NCBI GenBank assembly: GCA_000961805.1
Contig: LADV01000131.1
Location: 1-16,033, forward strand
Source of the DNA: Peptococcaceae bacterium BRH_c23
GTDB taxonomy: Bacteria; Bacillota_B; Desulfitobacteriia; Desulfitobacteriales; Desulfitobacteriaceae
Length of the DNA: 16,033 bases
Direction: 5' to 3'
Shown: one piece after another, positions 8,803-15,510 of the stretch
Numbering within the stretch: position 1 is the stretch's first letter
How the letters are laid out: every line of letters starts with the position of its first letter
The notes under the pieces: model-generated
Seen by the model: the letters and a program-made list of their open reading frames with translations, nothing else
Told to the model about the DNA's origin: nothing
Databases searched by the model: none
Translations under genes and position numbers: made by a program

Positions 8803-9513
8803 TTGGATATCACAAAAAATAATCGGGTCATGGTGGCTCTTGATGTTCCAGGGCGCGAGGAAGCCTTAGCTTTAGCTAGGGTACTCCAAGGCAGTGGATG
8901 TTGGCTTAAAGTGGGTTTGGAACTGTATTCCTACACCGGTCCGGCGATGATTGGGGAACTTAAGGCTATGGGATTTCCTATCTTTTTAGACCTCAAACTC
9001 CATGACATTCCGAACACAGTGGAACGGGCGATTCGCGGATTTGTTCAGTGCGGTGTGGACATGATCAATGTCCACTGCAGTGGCGGGTATGATATGATGG
9101 CTAGGGCTGCTTACGCAGTACGAGAAGAAGGAAGTAAGCTGGAGCGTGTTCCTAAAGTGATTGGGGTTACAGTCCTGACGAGTATCTCAGAAACTCAATT
9201 CAGTGAAGAGATGGGAATGCAACGAAATCTTAAAGAGCATGTCGTATCCCTCGCAAAATTAGCAACCAAAGCAGGACTCGATGGAGTTGTCGCTTCTGCT
9301 ATGGAGGCGAGAGAGATAAGGCAGAATACCAACCCGGAGTTTCTGATTGTAACACCAGGAATACGTCCGGCCTGGAGTGAAGCCCAGGACCAGATGAGGG
9401 TTTTGACCCCGGTTGAAGCCTTGGCAGCGGGAAGTTCGTATCTAGTGGTCGGAAGACCAATTACCCGGGCTGAGGACCCTCGTCAAGCCTTAGAACGACT
9501 TTGGGTACTGTAG
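8803..9513 (+). CDS. pyrF: Orotidine 5'-phosphate decarboxylase
   Basis: Decarboxylates OMP to UMP, the last step of the pathway. It is 236 residues, the usual size for the short bacterial form. The catalytic D-K-x-x-D array is present as Asp63, Lys65 and Asp68 in FLDLKLHDIPNT. Asp14 (ALDVP), Lys36 (LKVGLE), the phosphate-loop motif TPGIRP and GRPITRA complete the active site. The start is TTG at 8803, supported by GGAGGT at 8791-8796 with 6-nt spacing. The first in-frame ATG (8830) would cut into the first beta strand and has no ribosome site. A 141-nt gap to pyrD holds only a weak 9-bp inverted repeat (8726-8734 and 8767-8775) and no gene. Confidence 0.96.
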   Translation: MDITKNNRVMVALDVPGREEALALARVLQGSGCWLKVGLELYSYTGPAMIGELKAMGFPIFLDLKLHDIPNTVERAIRGFVQCGVDMINVHCSGGYDMMARAAYAVREEGSKLERVPKVIGVTVLTSISETQFSEEMGMQRNLKEHVVSLAKLATKAGLDGVVASAMEAREIRQNTNPEFLIVTPGIRPAWSEAQDQMRVLTPVEALAAGSSYLVVGRPITRAEDPRQALERLWVL

Positions 9514-9535
9514 GAAAAGGAGAGAGATACTAAAC

Positions 9536-10153
9536 ATGAAAAACGAATCAAATGCAGAATTTAAACTAGGTAAGGCACCCTTAAGTGCTGATCAATACCT
9601 GGACATATTTAGAAAAAGCTCAGCCTTATTGGAAGGACATTTTCTCTTAACTTCAGGAAAGCACAGCGCTCAGTACATGCAGTGTGCTCAAGTTCTGCAA
9701 TATCCGGAGCGGGCAGCTATTTTAGCCGAGGGTTTAGCGTCAGTATTTCGTGACCTGGAGATCCAAACCGTTATTGGACCCGCCACGGGTGGGATTTTAG
9801 TGTCTCATGAAGTCGCTAAAGCGTTGGGAGTTCGGTCTTTGTTTACAGAACGGGAAAATGGAATTATGCGTTTGCGGAGAGGGTTTACCCTTTCCCCAGG
9901 GGAACGTGTCTTAGTAGTTGAAGACGTGATCACAACGGGTGGATCTGTCCGTGAGGTGCTCTCTGTTGTCCGAGAATTTGAGGCTATCCCAGTTGGGGTT
10001 GGTGTGCTGGTGGATCGAACCGGAGGAACGGTAGATTTTGGTCTACCCCAGAGTTCGATTATTCAATTAGAAATCCAAGCCTATGAAGCACAGGAATGTC
10101 CGCTTTGTGCTCAAGGGATCCCTGCGATCAAACCGGGAAGTAGAAAACTTTAG
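9536..10153 (+). CDS. pyrE: Orotate phosphoribosyltransferase (Thermus-type subfamily)
   Basis: Transfers phosphoribosyl from PRPP to orotate, giving OMP. It is 205 residues. The PRPP-binding signature VLVVEDVITTGGS lies at about 125-137, preceded by IGPATGGILVSHEVAK and the flexible-loop segment FTERENGIMRLRRGF. The C-terminus carries a CPLC motif (Cys188, Cys191) followed by IPAIKPGS. This belongs to a subfamily known from Thermus and many clostridia rather than the E. coli type, by recall of the family. The N-terminus has about 17 residues before the conserved core. SD AAGGAG (9517-9522) is 13 nt from the ATG, somewhat long. It is the last gene of the pyr operon: a hairpin follows 40 nt after the stop. 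Confidence 0.95.
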   Translation: MKNESNAEFKLGKAPLSADQYLDIFRKSSALLEGHFLLTSGKHSAQYMQCAQVLQYPERAAILAEGLASVFRDLEIQTVIGPATGGILVSHEVAKALGVRSLFTERENGIMRLRRGFTLSPGERVLVVEDVITTGGSVREVLSVVREFEAIPVGVGVLVDRTGGTVDFGLPQSSIIQLEIQAYEAQECPLCAQGIPAIKPGSRKL

Positions 10154-10191
10154 GTCGTTGTTAAATTCTATTGAAGAGATTAAAGGCTCAC

Positions 10192-10250
10192 TTAAAAGAG
10201 GGTTGTAACAAACTGAAAAAAATCATTTGTTACAACCCTTAACTCTTTAA
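10192..10250 (+). terminator. Hairpin at the end of the pyr operon, probable intrinsic terminator
   Basis: GGGTTGTAACAAA (10200-10212) pairs perfectly with TTTGTTACAACCC (10226-10238) around a 13-nt A-rich loop. TTAAAAGA before and TCTTTAA after (with a bulge) can extend the stem. The downstream T-tract is poor (TTAACTCTTTAA), so efficiency is uncertain. The position after pyrE supports the call. Confidence 0.6.
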
Positions 10251-10299
10251 GAACAACCTGGATTAACCGAAATTCATAGGAATTTAAGAAGTGGTTTAC

Positions 10300-10328
10300 T
10301 TGGTGGATGTCATTTGCGGAGATATTAT
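10300..10328 (+). promoter_or_regulatory. Possible sigma-A promoter upstream of the flavodoxin-like gene
   Basis: TTGGTG (10300-10305) and TATTAT (10323-10328) are separated by 17 nt. The -10 matches five of six consensus positions but the -35 only three. It is placed here because a new transcript is expected after the pyr terminator. The rest of the 279-nt gap between pyrE and this gene shows no coding region. Confidence 0.3.
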
Positions 10329-10432
10329 AGGATTCTATTAAAACTGAAATTATTTCCAGAATAAGAGGAATATATTGGATTGGAGCGAATAATGAAGGGA
10401 TAGAAAAAGGTGGAAAGGAGCTGTGAATCCGA

Positions 10433-10900
10433 TTGAAGACCTTGCTAATCTATGATTCCTTCTTCGGTAACACCGAACAGATAGCCTATGCCATTGGAAA
10501 CATACTTAGCTCTCAAGAAGGAGAAACAATCAGGGTAACAAAAGTTACGCCGAGGGAATTACTCGACTTAAAACTGTTAGTTATTGGATCTCCTACCCGA
10601 GGTTTTCGACCTACCGAAGCAATTACTAAATTCATAAAACAATTACCTGAGAATAGGCTTAAAGGTGTCACGGTTGCAACATTTGATACGAGGCTATCCT
10701 TAAGTGACATCGAATCGTCTGCGCTGAGAACGATCGTTAGAGTGGGCGGCTACGCTGCCAATTCCATTGCCAATAAGCTAAGAAAGAAGGGCGGAACCCT
10801 GATTGTGCCTCCGGAAGGGTTCCTTGTAACCGGGGAAAAAGGTCCCCTAAAAGAGGGCGAACTTGAACGAGCTGCGGACTGGGCTAAGCAATTATTTTAA
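10433..10900 (+). CDS. Flavodoxin-like protein
   Basis: A 155-residue single-domain protein with a flavodoxin fold. The N-terminal strand is followed by a phosphate-binding loop DSFFGNTEQIA (residues 8-18), the position of the T-x-T-G-N-T loop in flavodoxins that holds the FMN phosphate. GSPTRGFRPT (53-62) matches the second, isoalloxazine-contacting loop, and FDTRLS (84-89) sits where the third loop is expected. The electron partner is unknown. It lacks a membrane segment or signal peptide, so it is cytoplasmic. The start is TTG at 10433. AAGGAG at 10415-10420 is 12 nt away, and no ATG or GTG in frame would keep the first beta strand. Binding of FMN is inferred from the family, not shown. 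Confidence 0.85.
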   Translation: MKTLLIYDSFFGNTEQIAYAIGNILSSQEGETIRVTKVTPRELLDLKLLVIGSPTRGFRPTEAITKFIKQLPENRLKGVTVATFDTRLSLSDIESSALRTIVRVGGYAANSIANKLRKKGGTLIVPPEGFLVTGEKGPLKEGELERAADWAKQLF

Positions 10901-10976
10901 GCACTATGTCAATAGTTATAAGTTCAATGTACTTTATGGCTATTAGACAACAATGGGCGATTTGAATAAGATAGTT

Positions 10977-10985
10977 TGATATAAT
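10977..10985 (+). promoter_or_regulatory. Extended -10 promoter (TGaTATAAT)
   Basis: TG at 10977-10978 followed by one base and a perfect TATAAT at 10980-10985, 33 nt upstream of the GTG start of the phosphodiesterase-family gene. No convincing -35 lies 16-18 nt upstream, which an extended -10 tolerates. The predicted start of transcription is near 10992. Confidence 0.6.
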
Positions 10986-11018
10986 AAAGTGATTTAGTTT
11001 TCAGAGAGGGGGTTGATC

Positions 11019-12509
11019 GTGAAGAAGGTAATCCTATTTGTCATTGACTCCCTTCATCCTGTGGTCTTGGCCAGGATCCTTTCGGAAGGAAATGCCCCTG
11101 CTTTGAGCTTTCTCGCAAAACACGGAACTTACTTTGATCAAGTTATCTCCGCTTTTCCTACCATGACCCCTGTCGCCACAAGTTCCATGATTACGGGCAC
11201 TTGGCCTGATCAACATAGAGTTCCTGGTTTTATCTGGTACAACGAGGAGATACGGAAGATTGTAGATTATGGAGCGACTTGGCAAAGCGTTTTAAAAATT
11301 GGTCCGCAGCAAGTCCTTCGCAACCTGTTAATTAGGCTTAATGAGGAGCACCTTAATTCAAAAACGCCGACTTTGTATGAAGAACTGGAAGCAGGCGGAT
11401 ATAGTTCTGGTAACATTAACTTTTTCATGCATCGGGCTACACACCGTTACAAAGCAAAAATCCCCTTTTTGCTTTCTTTGGCGACGGGTTTTCGTTTAAA
11501 ACAAGAACAAGTTTCAGGACCAGCCCACTTGACCCTTGGTCAACTCATCCATCCGCCTTTCTACGGATGGCCTGTGAGTTATCCCATAGGGCCTTTTCAT
11601 CGTTTCGGAGTCAATGATGTTTTTTCTGGGATGATAACTGCTCAGCTGGTCCGCGAAAAGAAGCAGCCAGATTTCACAGTGGTCTATTTCCCGGATAATG
11701 ACAAATATTCACACGAGTACGGCCCATTACGCTCAGGGCCCTCGATCGAACGTGCAGACCAACAAATCGCTCTGGTCCTTGATGAGTTTAGTTCGTGGGA
11801 AAAAGCCTTAGAGGAAAATGTCATTATCGTTACCGGAGACCATGCACAGTCGACGGTTGGGTTAGGCAAAGAATACCTGATCGATTTAGATTATGCGTTA
11901 AAGTCTTTTCAACGATTAAAAGCTACAGAAGAAGCAAGTGGAGATGACAATAGCAAGGAGATTGCCATTTGTCCGAATGAACGCATGGCTTTTATTTATC
12001 TTCTCCAGCGTATGAATGAGATTTTACCCGAAGTGGTGGGAATTCTAGCCAAAGATCCTCGCAATGCCCAAATCGCATGGAAAGTCTCTGAAAATAGATA
12101 TTGCGTTGTACAAGGCGGAACGGAAAAAGAGCTTTGCTTTTGGCGAATTGGTCCTTATCAAGATCTTTACGGTCAATCTTGGTCTTTTGAAGGGGATCTA
12201 TCCGTGGTCGATGCCCAGGTTGTAGACCAAAAAATCATCGAATTTGGGAAGTTTCCAGATGCATTTAATCGTCTGATATCAGCACTTGAAGTGCGGAGCG
12301 AAAGTCGTGTCATTGTTTCGGCCGCATCGGGATACGAATATTTTGCCGTCGGGGCACCTATTCACCCGGGCGGAGGAAGCCACGGTTCCCTAGAACAAGA
12401 AGATTCGACAGTGCCCATGATCATTTCTGGGATGACGGTCAATTTGAAGCATCCACGGATTGTTGATCTATATTCAATGATTCTTGAACATTTTGGATTA
12501 GGACGATGA
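11019..12509 (+). CDS. Type I phosphodiesterase / nucleotide pyrophosphatase family protein
   Basis: A 496-residue member of the alkaline-phosphatase superfamily, which hydrolyses phosphoesters with two metal ions and a Thr or Ser nucleophile. The likely nucleophile is Thr50 in FPTMTPVATSS, after the metal Asp10 in VIDSLHP. Further metal ligands are Asp230 and His234 in PDNDKYSHEYGP, Asp276 and His277 in TGDHAQS, and His457 in PGGGSHGS. The full set is present, so it should be active; the substrate cannot be told. No signal peptide or transmembrane segment is visible, unlike many relatives that act outside the cell. GTG at 11019 is preferred to TTG at 11013 because AGGGGG (11007-11012) would abut the TTG but is 6 nt from the GTG. 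It has its own extended -10 promoter. Confidence 0.88.
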   Translation: MKKVILFVIDSLHPVVLARILSEGNAPALSFLAKHGTYFDQVISAFPTMTPVATSSMITGTWPDQHRVPGFIWYNEEIRKIVDYGATWQSVLKIGPQQVLRNLLIRLNEEHLNSKTPTLYEELEAGGYSSGNINFFMHRATHRYKAKIPFLLSLATGFRLKQEQVSGPAHLTLGQLIHPPFYGWPVSYPIGPFHRFGVNDVFSGMITAQLVREKKQPDFTVVYFPDNDKYSHEYGPLRSGPSIERADQQIALVLDEFSSWEKALEENVIIVTGDHAQSTVGLGKEYLIDLDYALKSFQRLKATEEASGDDNSKEIAICPNERMAFIYLLQRMNEILPEVVGILAKDPRNAQIAWKVSENRYCVVQGGTEKELCFWRIGPYQDLYGQSWSFEGDLSVVDAQVVDQKIIEFGKFPDAFNRLISALEVRSESRVIVSAASGYEYFAVGAPIHPGGGSHGSLEQEDSTVPMIISGMTVNLKHPRIVDLYSMILEHFGLGR

Positions 12510-12590
12510 GTGTAAATAAGTGAGTCTTTTCTAGGCCTCTGGACAGAAAGATGTGTCATTCTCGAAAGGATATAGGGTTTGCTTAGCTCT

Positions 12591-12620
12591 TTTACGTTAT
12601 TATTAAGAGAGAATTATAAA
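12591..12620 (+). promoter_or_regulatory. Possible promoter for the GNAT gene
   Basis: TTTACG (12591-12596) and TATAAA (12615-12620) with an 18-nt spacer, 28 nt before the GTG at 12648. Both boxes deviate from consensus. If real, it argues for the shorter start of the downstream gene. Confidence 0.3.
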
Positions 12621-12647
12621 TCGAATTCGTTAGGGGTTGGTAAGAGA

Positions 12648-13109
12648 GTGGCTGTTGTAGATTCAAATCAAACAATTAGAAGGGCTAAACATAATGACAT
12701 TGACAGTTTACTTGGATTATTAAGTGTCTTATTTTCTATAGAAACTGATTTTACTATCGATGAATCAAAGCAGCGAAGTGGACTCGAAATGATGCTAGAT
12801 GGCCAAACTAACCGCTGCATAATGGTAGCGGAACTAAATCAAAAGATCGTAGGAATGTGCACGGCGCAGATTTTGGTATCCACTGCCGAGGGCGGAATAG
12901 TTGCTTTAATTGAAGACATGGTTATCGGCAACAATTATCGAGGACAGGGAATAGGTAGGGACCTGTTAATATCGATTGAAGGTTGGGCAGTTGAAAAAGG
13001 TGCAAGGCGTTTACAGTTACTAGCTGATCGCAACAACACCCCGGCTTTGGAATTCTATGCAAAGATGAATTGGAACAACACTCAGCTTATCTGTTTACAC
13101 AAAAAGTAG
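12648..13109 (+). CDS. GNAT-family N-acetyltransferase
   Basis: From the GTG at 12648 this is a 153-residue single GNAT domain, which transfers an acetyl group from acetyl-CoA to an amine. The domain opens with TIRRAKHNDIDSLL. The acetyl-CoA pyrophosphate-binding motif A is YRGQGIG (97-103), preceded by the strand IEDMVIGN. The C-terminal ALEFYAKMNW (134-142) is the usual motif B region with its conserved Tyr. The acceptor is unknown. The frame is open further up to a TTG at 12579 (176 residues) with AAGGA at 12566-12570. The extra 23 residues do not look like part of a GNAT fold, and a promoter-like pair lies inside them, so the shorter start is preferred with moderate confidence. AGGGG (12632-12636) is 11 nt from the GTG. 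Confidence 0.85.
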   Translation: MAVVDSNQTIRRAKHNDIDSLLGLLSVLFSIETDFTIDESKQRSGLEMMLDGQTNRCIMVAELNQKIVGMCTAQILVSTAEGGIVALIEDMVIGNNYRGQGIGRDLLISIEGWAVEKGARRLQLLADRNNTPALEFYAKMNWNNTQLICLHKK

Positions 13110-13272
13110 TTGATAAAACATTTTATGAGCAAAACGGTAAACATTTTGATTCAAGGTGACATTAAGTGTAGATCAGAAGAAAAAGGTAATGCTCAGTATA
13201 AAATAGGCTCAAAAAGAACGGGTTTCATGCTGTTTTGTGCCTTGAGCGCAGCGAAAGGAATGGTTTATAAGT

Positions 13273-14256
13273 ATGAATAAAAAGCGCTGGATTTCTATAG
13301 CTGTTATCATTGTTTTGTTAGTGGTGTACGTACGTACAGAAGTTATTTCAACAGGACCAAACATAGGGAAATTGAAAAGATCCCTGCTTCCTTCTGAACC
13401 ATCATTCAGTACCGAGACTTATCAAGAAGGAGCCGGTAAAACCATTGCTTTGATTACCGTCAAAGGAACAATTCAGAGCGAAAGTGATACATTGACAGCC
13501 GGTACCAATGCCTATAATCATCAAGCATTTTTACAGGAAATCGATGATGCCTTTACTAATCCGGAAATTCAGGCTGTTGTCCTGACGGTTGATTCGCCTG
13601 GCGGCGGTGCATATGAAAGTGATGAGATTTATCAGAAACTGATAAGTTATAAAGAAAAATACCCCAAACCTTTGATTGTTTCCATGGGTTCAATGGCAGC
13701 TTCAGGCGGTTACTATATTTCGATGCCGGCGGATAAGATTTTTGCGAGCCGGAATACGATGACCGGATCAATCGGCGTAATTATGAGTACGTATAATTAC
13801 AGCCAGCTGGCAGAAAAATTGGGTATTGAGGAATTTGTTTTCAAAAGCGGTAAAAACAAAGATATCATGAATCCGATGCGTGACGCGACTCCGGAAGAAA
13901 AGCAGATCATGCAGGGGATCATTGATGAGTATTATGGTTATTTTGTCGATACAGTGGCCAAAGGAAGAAAAATGGAACGTCAGGCCGTCATTCAAGTTGC
14001 GGATGGAAGGATTTATACAGCTTCGCAGGCCAAGTCACTGGGTCTGATCGACCAGATCGGCGATTTGGATGGAGCCATTACCGAAGCAGCAAAAATGATT
14101 AACGAAAGTGATCCCATTGTAATCCAATATATAAATGAAAATCCATTCAGCTTGAATCGACTCTTATCCATGGCGTCGCCCCAACTTGATTTCTTGGGGA
14201 TAAAACAGGATTTGCAGAACAGTGCGGTACCTACCGCGATGTACCTGTATCGCTAA
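13273..14256 (+). CDS. sppA: Signal peptide peptidase SppA, S49 family, membrane-anchored
   Basis: A 327-residue serine protease thought to degrade leftover signal peptides and membrane peptides. The N-terminus has a basic start (KKR) and one membrane segment at about 6-20, which anchors the catalytic domain. The nucleophile is Ser144 in MAASGGYYIS and the general-base lysine is Lys196 in KSGKNKD. The 52-residue spacing equals that of B. subtilis SppA (Ser147, Lys199, by recall). Also typical are LTVDSPGGGAYESDEIY, TGSIGVIM and the late DGRIYTASQAKSLGLID. It is the short, single-domain Gram-positive form. ATG at 13273 has AAAGGA at 13254-13259, 13 nt away. An RDD-family gene follows after 17 nt, as in the B. 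subtilis sppA-yteJ pair. Confidence 0.95.
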   Translation: MNKKRWISIAVIIVLLVVYVRTEVISTGPNIGKLKRSLLPSEPSFSTETYQEGAGKTIALITVKGTIQSESDTLTAGTNAYNHQAFLQEIDDAFTNPEIQAVVLTVDSPGGGAYESDEIYQKLISYKEKYPKPLIVSMGSMAASGGYYISMPADKIFASRNTMTGSIGVIMSTYNYSQLAEKLGIEEFVFKSGKNKDIMNPMRDATPEEKQIMQGIIDEYYGYFVDTVAKGRKMERQAVIQVADGRIYTASQAKSLGLIDQIGDLDGAITEAAKMINESDPIVIQYINENPFSLNRLLSMASPQLDFLGIKQDLQNSAVPTAMYLYR

Positions 14257-14273
14257 AGGAGCGTGATTAATCA

Positions 14274-14810
14274 ATGGATATTAATAATCATGAGAACAGC
14301 GGCGATCAGACAGTGGAAAGCATCAATACCGTAGCTTGGAGAGTCGTGGGTTTTTGGACCAGATTCTGGGCCTTTAGCATCGATCTGGCAGTCATTGCGA
14401 TGAGCAGTCAGATTTTTTTCCGGGTTTTATGGCCGGCAGGTCTTGGAACAACAACCATCAAATCATTTGTACTGATCAATTCACTCTTTCCAGGCATCTG
14501 GGGAAGCTTTTATTTTGTTTTAATGACGATGTATTTCGGACAAACGCTGGGGAAAATGATCATGGGAATTAAAGTTGTTAGCAAAGACGGCTGCCTTCTC
14601 AACTGGTCTACTGTCGTCATACGGGAAGTTGCCGGAAGAACGATGTCACAGTTGCTCGGCACTTACCTGGGCTATTTGGTTTGCGCATTTCATCCCCGGA
14701 AGCAATCCTTGACCGATATCATCAGCGATACCTATGTAGTTTATGATGAGAATAAAAAGTGGGGCAAATGGGTTCAGATCCCGGCAGCAGTAAGTACGAA
14801 GCCGGAATGA
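14274..14810 (+). CDS. RDD-family membrane protein (YteJ-like)
   Basis: A 178-residue integral membrane protein. The defining residues of the RDD domain are visible: Arg30 and Asp37 in GFWTRFWAFSIDLAV, and the second Asp, 148, in KQSLTDIISDTYVV near the end. Membrane segments are likely at about 33-52, 64-86 and, less hydrophobic, around 125-139. The tight spacing behind sppA (17 nt; SD AAAGGAG at 14255-14261 overlaps the sppA stop) indicates one transcript. In B. subtilis the RDD protein YteJ, encoded next to SppA, is reported to work with SppA in lantibiotic resistance and to restrain its activity. The same role here is inferred from the neighbourhood and domain only. Confidence 0.9.
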   Translation: MDINNHENSGDQTVESINTVAWRVVGFWTRFWAFSIDLAVIAMSSQIFFRVLWPAGLGTTTIKSFVLINSLFPGIWGSFYFVLMTMYFGQTLGKMIMGIKVVSKDGCLLNWSTVVIREVAGRTMSQLLGTYLGYLVCAFHPRKQSLTDIISDTYVVYDENKKWGKWVQIPAAVSTKPE

Positions 14811-14852
14811 TCAATTTTTGAGTTAGAATAAGGGGACATAGCTGATAATATT

Positions 14853-15077
14853 TTAATCCAGGGTGCAAGTTGAAGCGATAACAGTTTCAGCAAAATATGT
14901 ATCAGCTCCCAAGGCAAAGCCGCAGACAAAGTGGGTATACCCATCCTTTATCGCGGCTTCTGTTTCTGTGTGAATCAATGTTTTTAAACGAACGCAGGCA
15001 ATACTTTTCTCGTCATTCTTAAACGGGAGCTTGGAAGGGCGATAACCGGTAAAACCGCAGGTTTTTGACTTAGACAA
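14853..15077 (-). pseudogene. Truncated SLOG/DUF1273-type protein, N-terminal part only
   Basis: The 74-residue frame begins like the SLOG-superfamily DUF1273 proteins (YpsA-like): TCGFTGYRPSKLPF (residues 6-19), an acidic-Cys stretch, then DGYTHFVCGFALGADTYFAE (about 45-64), which holds the nucleotide-binding G-x-x-x-G-A-D region. Full-length relatives are around 180 residues. Here homology stops after AETVI and a stop follows after seven unrelated residues, so over half the domain is missing. The start is probably TTG at 15077: GAGGTGATT (15089-15081 on this strand), a near-perfect match to the 16S tail, gives 6-nt spacing from GAGGTG. The in-frame GTG at 15086 lies inside that site. It is divergent from a small regulator. 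Whether the short product does anything is unknown. Confidence 0.75.
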
Positions 15078-15094
15078 TTGAATCACCTCATGAC

Positions 15095-15218
15095 ATTACT
15101 CCTAAAGAAGTAAAATTACTTCTAAGGTAATTATATCACTTCAGTTACTCCTGAGCTATATTAAATTACTCTTATGGTTATATTGATAAAGATAAGTATT
15201 CTTTTATTACCCTTATTG
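15095..15218 (+). repeat. Five iterated operator-like elements (ATTACTCCTAAGG consensus)
   Basis: Five 13-nt copies in one orientation: ATTACTCCTAAAG (15095), ATTACTTCTAAGG (15115), GTTACTCCTGAGC (15144), ATTACTCTTATGG (15165) and ATTACCCTTATTG (15206). Start-to-start distances are 20, 29, 21 and 41 nt, near multiples of the helical turn. Copies 2-4 are followed by an AT-rich tail such as TAATTATAT or TTATAT. Copy 2 with its tail forms the imperfect palindrome ATTACTTCTAAGGTAAT. They fill the gap between the SLOG remnant and the regulator and overlap both predicted promoters. Confidence 0.7.
15130..15138 (-). promoter_or_regulatory. Extended -10 promoter for the SLOG remnant
   Basis: Read on the - strand from 15138 to 15130, the sequence is TGaTATAAT, a perfect extended -10. 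Transcription would start near 15123, inside repeat copy 2 (15115-15127), about 45 nt before the TTG start. No good -35 is seen. Confidence 0.55.
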
Positions 15219-15225
15219 ATACAAT
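15217..15225 (+). promoter_or_regulatory. Extended -10 promoter for the XRE-family regulator
   Basis: TG at 15217-15218, one base, then TACAAT at 15220-15225 (five of six consensus), 30 nt before the ATG at 15256. Repeat copy 5 (15206-15218) ends on the TG, so a repressor bound there would block the promoter. Confidence 0.5.
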
Positions 15226-15255
15226 CAAGCCAAAAGACTGTGGAGTGTGTTCCGC

Positions 15256-15465
15256 ATGGTAAGAATTAAGTTGTCTGAGTTGCTCGGAAAACATAAAATG
15301 AATCAAAAGACTCTATCAAGGCTTACCGGAATCAGACCGGCGACCTTATCCAAGATGTACTATGAAGAGACAAAGAGGATTGAGATCGATCAGATTGATA
15401 AGATTTGTACAGTGTTTAAATGCAAAATAGAGGATTTGATTGAGCACGAACAGGATGAAAAATGA
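15256..15465 (+). CDS. Small XRE-family helix-turn-helix regulator (YozG-like)
   Basis: A 69-residue DNA-binding protein, essentially a lone Cro/CI-type HTH domain. The two HTH helices lie at about 16-36, with NQKTLSRLTGI as the first and RPATLSKMYYE as the recognition part. The C-terminal helix has IDQIDKICTVFKCKIEDLIEHE, written here with breaks at I-D-Q-I and after KCKIEDLIE, a pattern common in this group where a short domain dimerises. ATG at 15256 is preferred over GTG at 15247, since TGGAG (15241-15245) is 10 nt from the ATG and only 1 nt from the GTG. It is divergent from the SLOG remnant, with the iterated ATTACTCCTAAGG elements between, so autorepression and control of the neighbour are likely. 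A terminator follows. Confidence 0.85.
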   Translation: MVRIKLSELLGKHKMNQKTLSRLTGIRPATLSKMYYEETKRIEIDQIDKICTVFKCKIEDLIEHEQDEK

Positions 15466-15475
15466 ACATAAAGTT

Positions 15476-15510
15476 AAACCGCTAAGTAGGATTGGCGGTT
15501 TCTTATTTTA
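15476..15510 (+). terminator. Intrinsic terminator after the XRE regulator
   Basis: AAACCGCTAA (15476-15485) pairs with TTGGCGGTTT (15492-15501) with one T-G wobble around the loop GTAGGA. CTTATTTTA follows as the T-rich tail. It begins 11 nt after the regulator stop. Confidence 0.8.

Noticed and set aside
10957..10967. TTGAAT (10962-10967) as a -35 for the promoter at 10980
   Set aside because: The spacer would be only 12 nt. The extended -10 TG explains the promoter better.
13207..13247. GCTCAA / TTGAGC inverted repeat upstream of sppA as a terminator
   Set aside because: Six base pairs with a 29-nt loop and no T-run. Likely chance.
15095..15218. CRISPR array or replication iterons for the ATTACTCCTAAGG repeats
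   Set aside because: Units are 13 nt, imperfect and unevenly spaced, there is no cas or rep gene, and they overlap two divergent promoters. An operator reading fits better.
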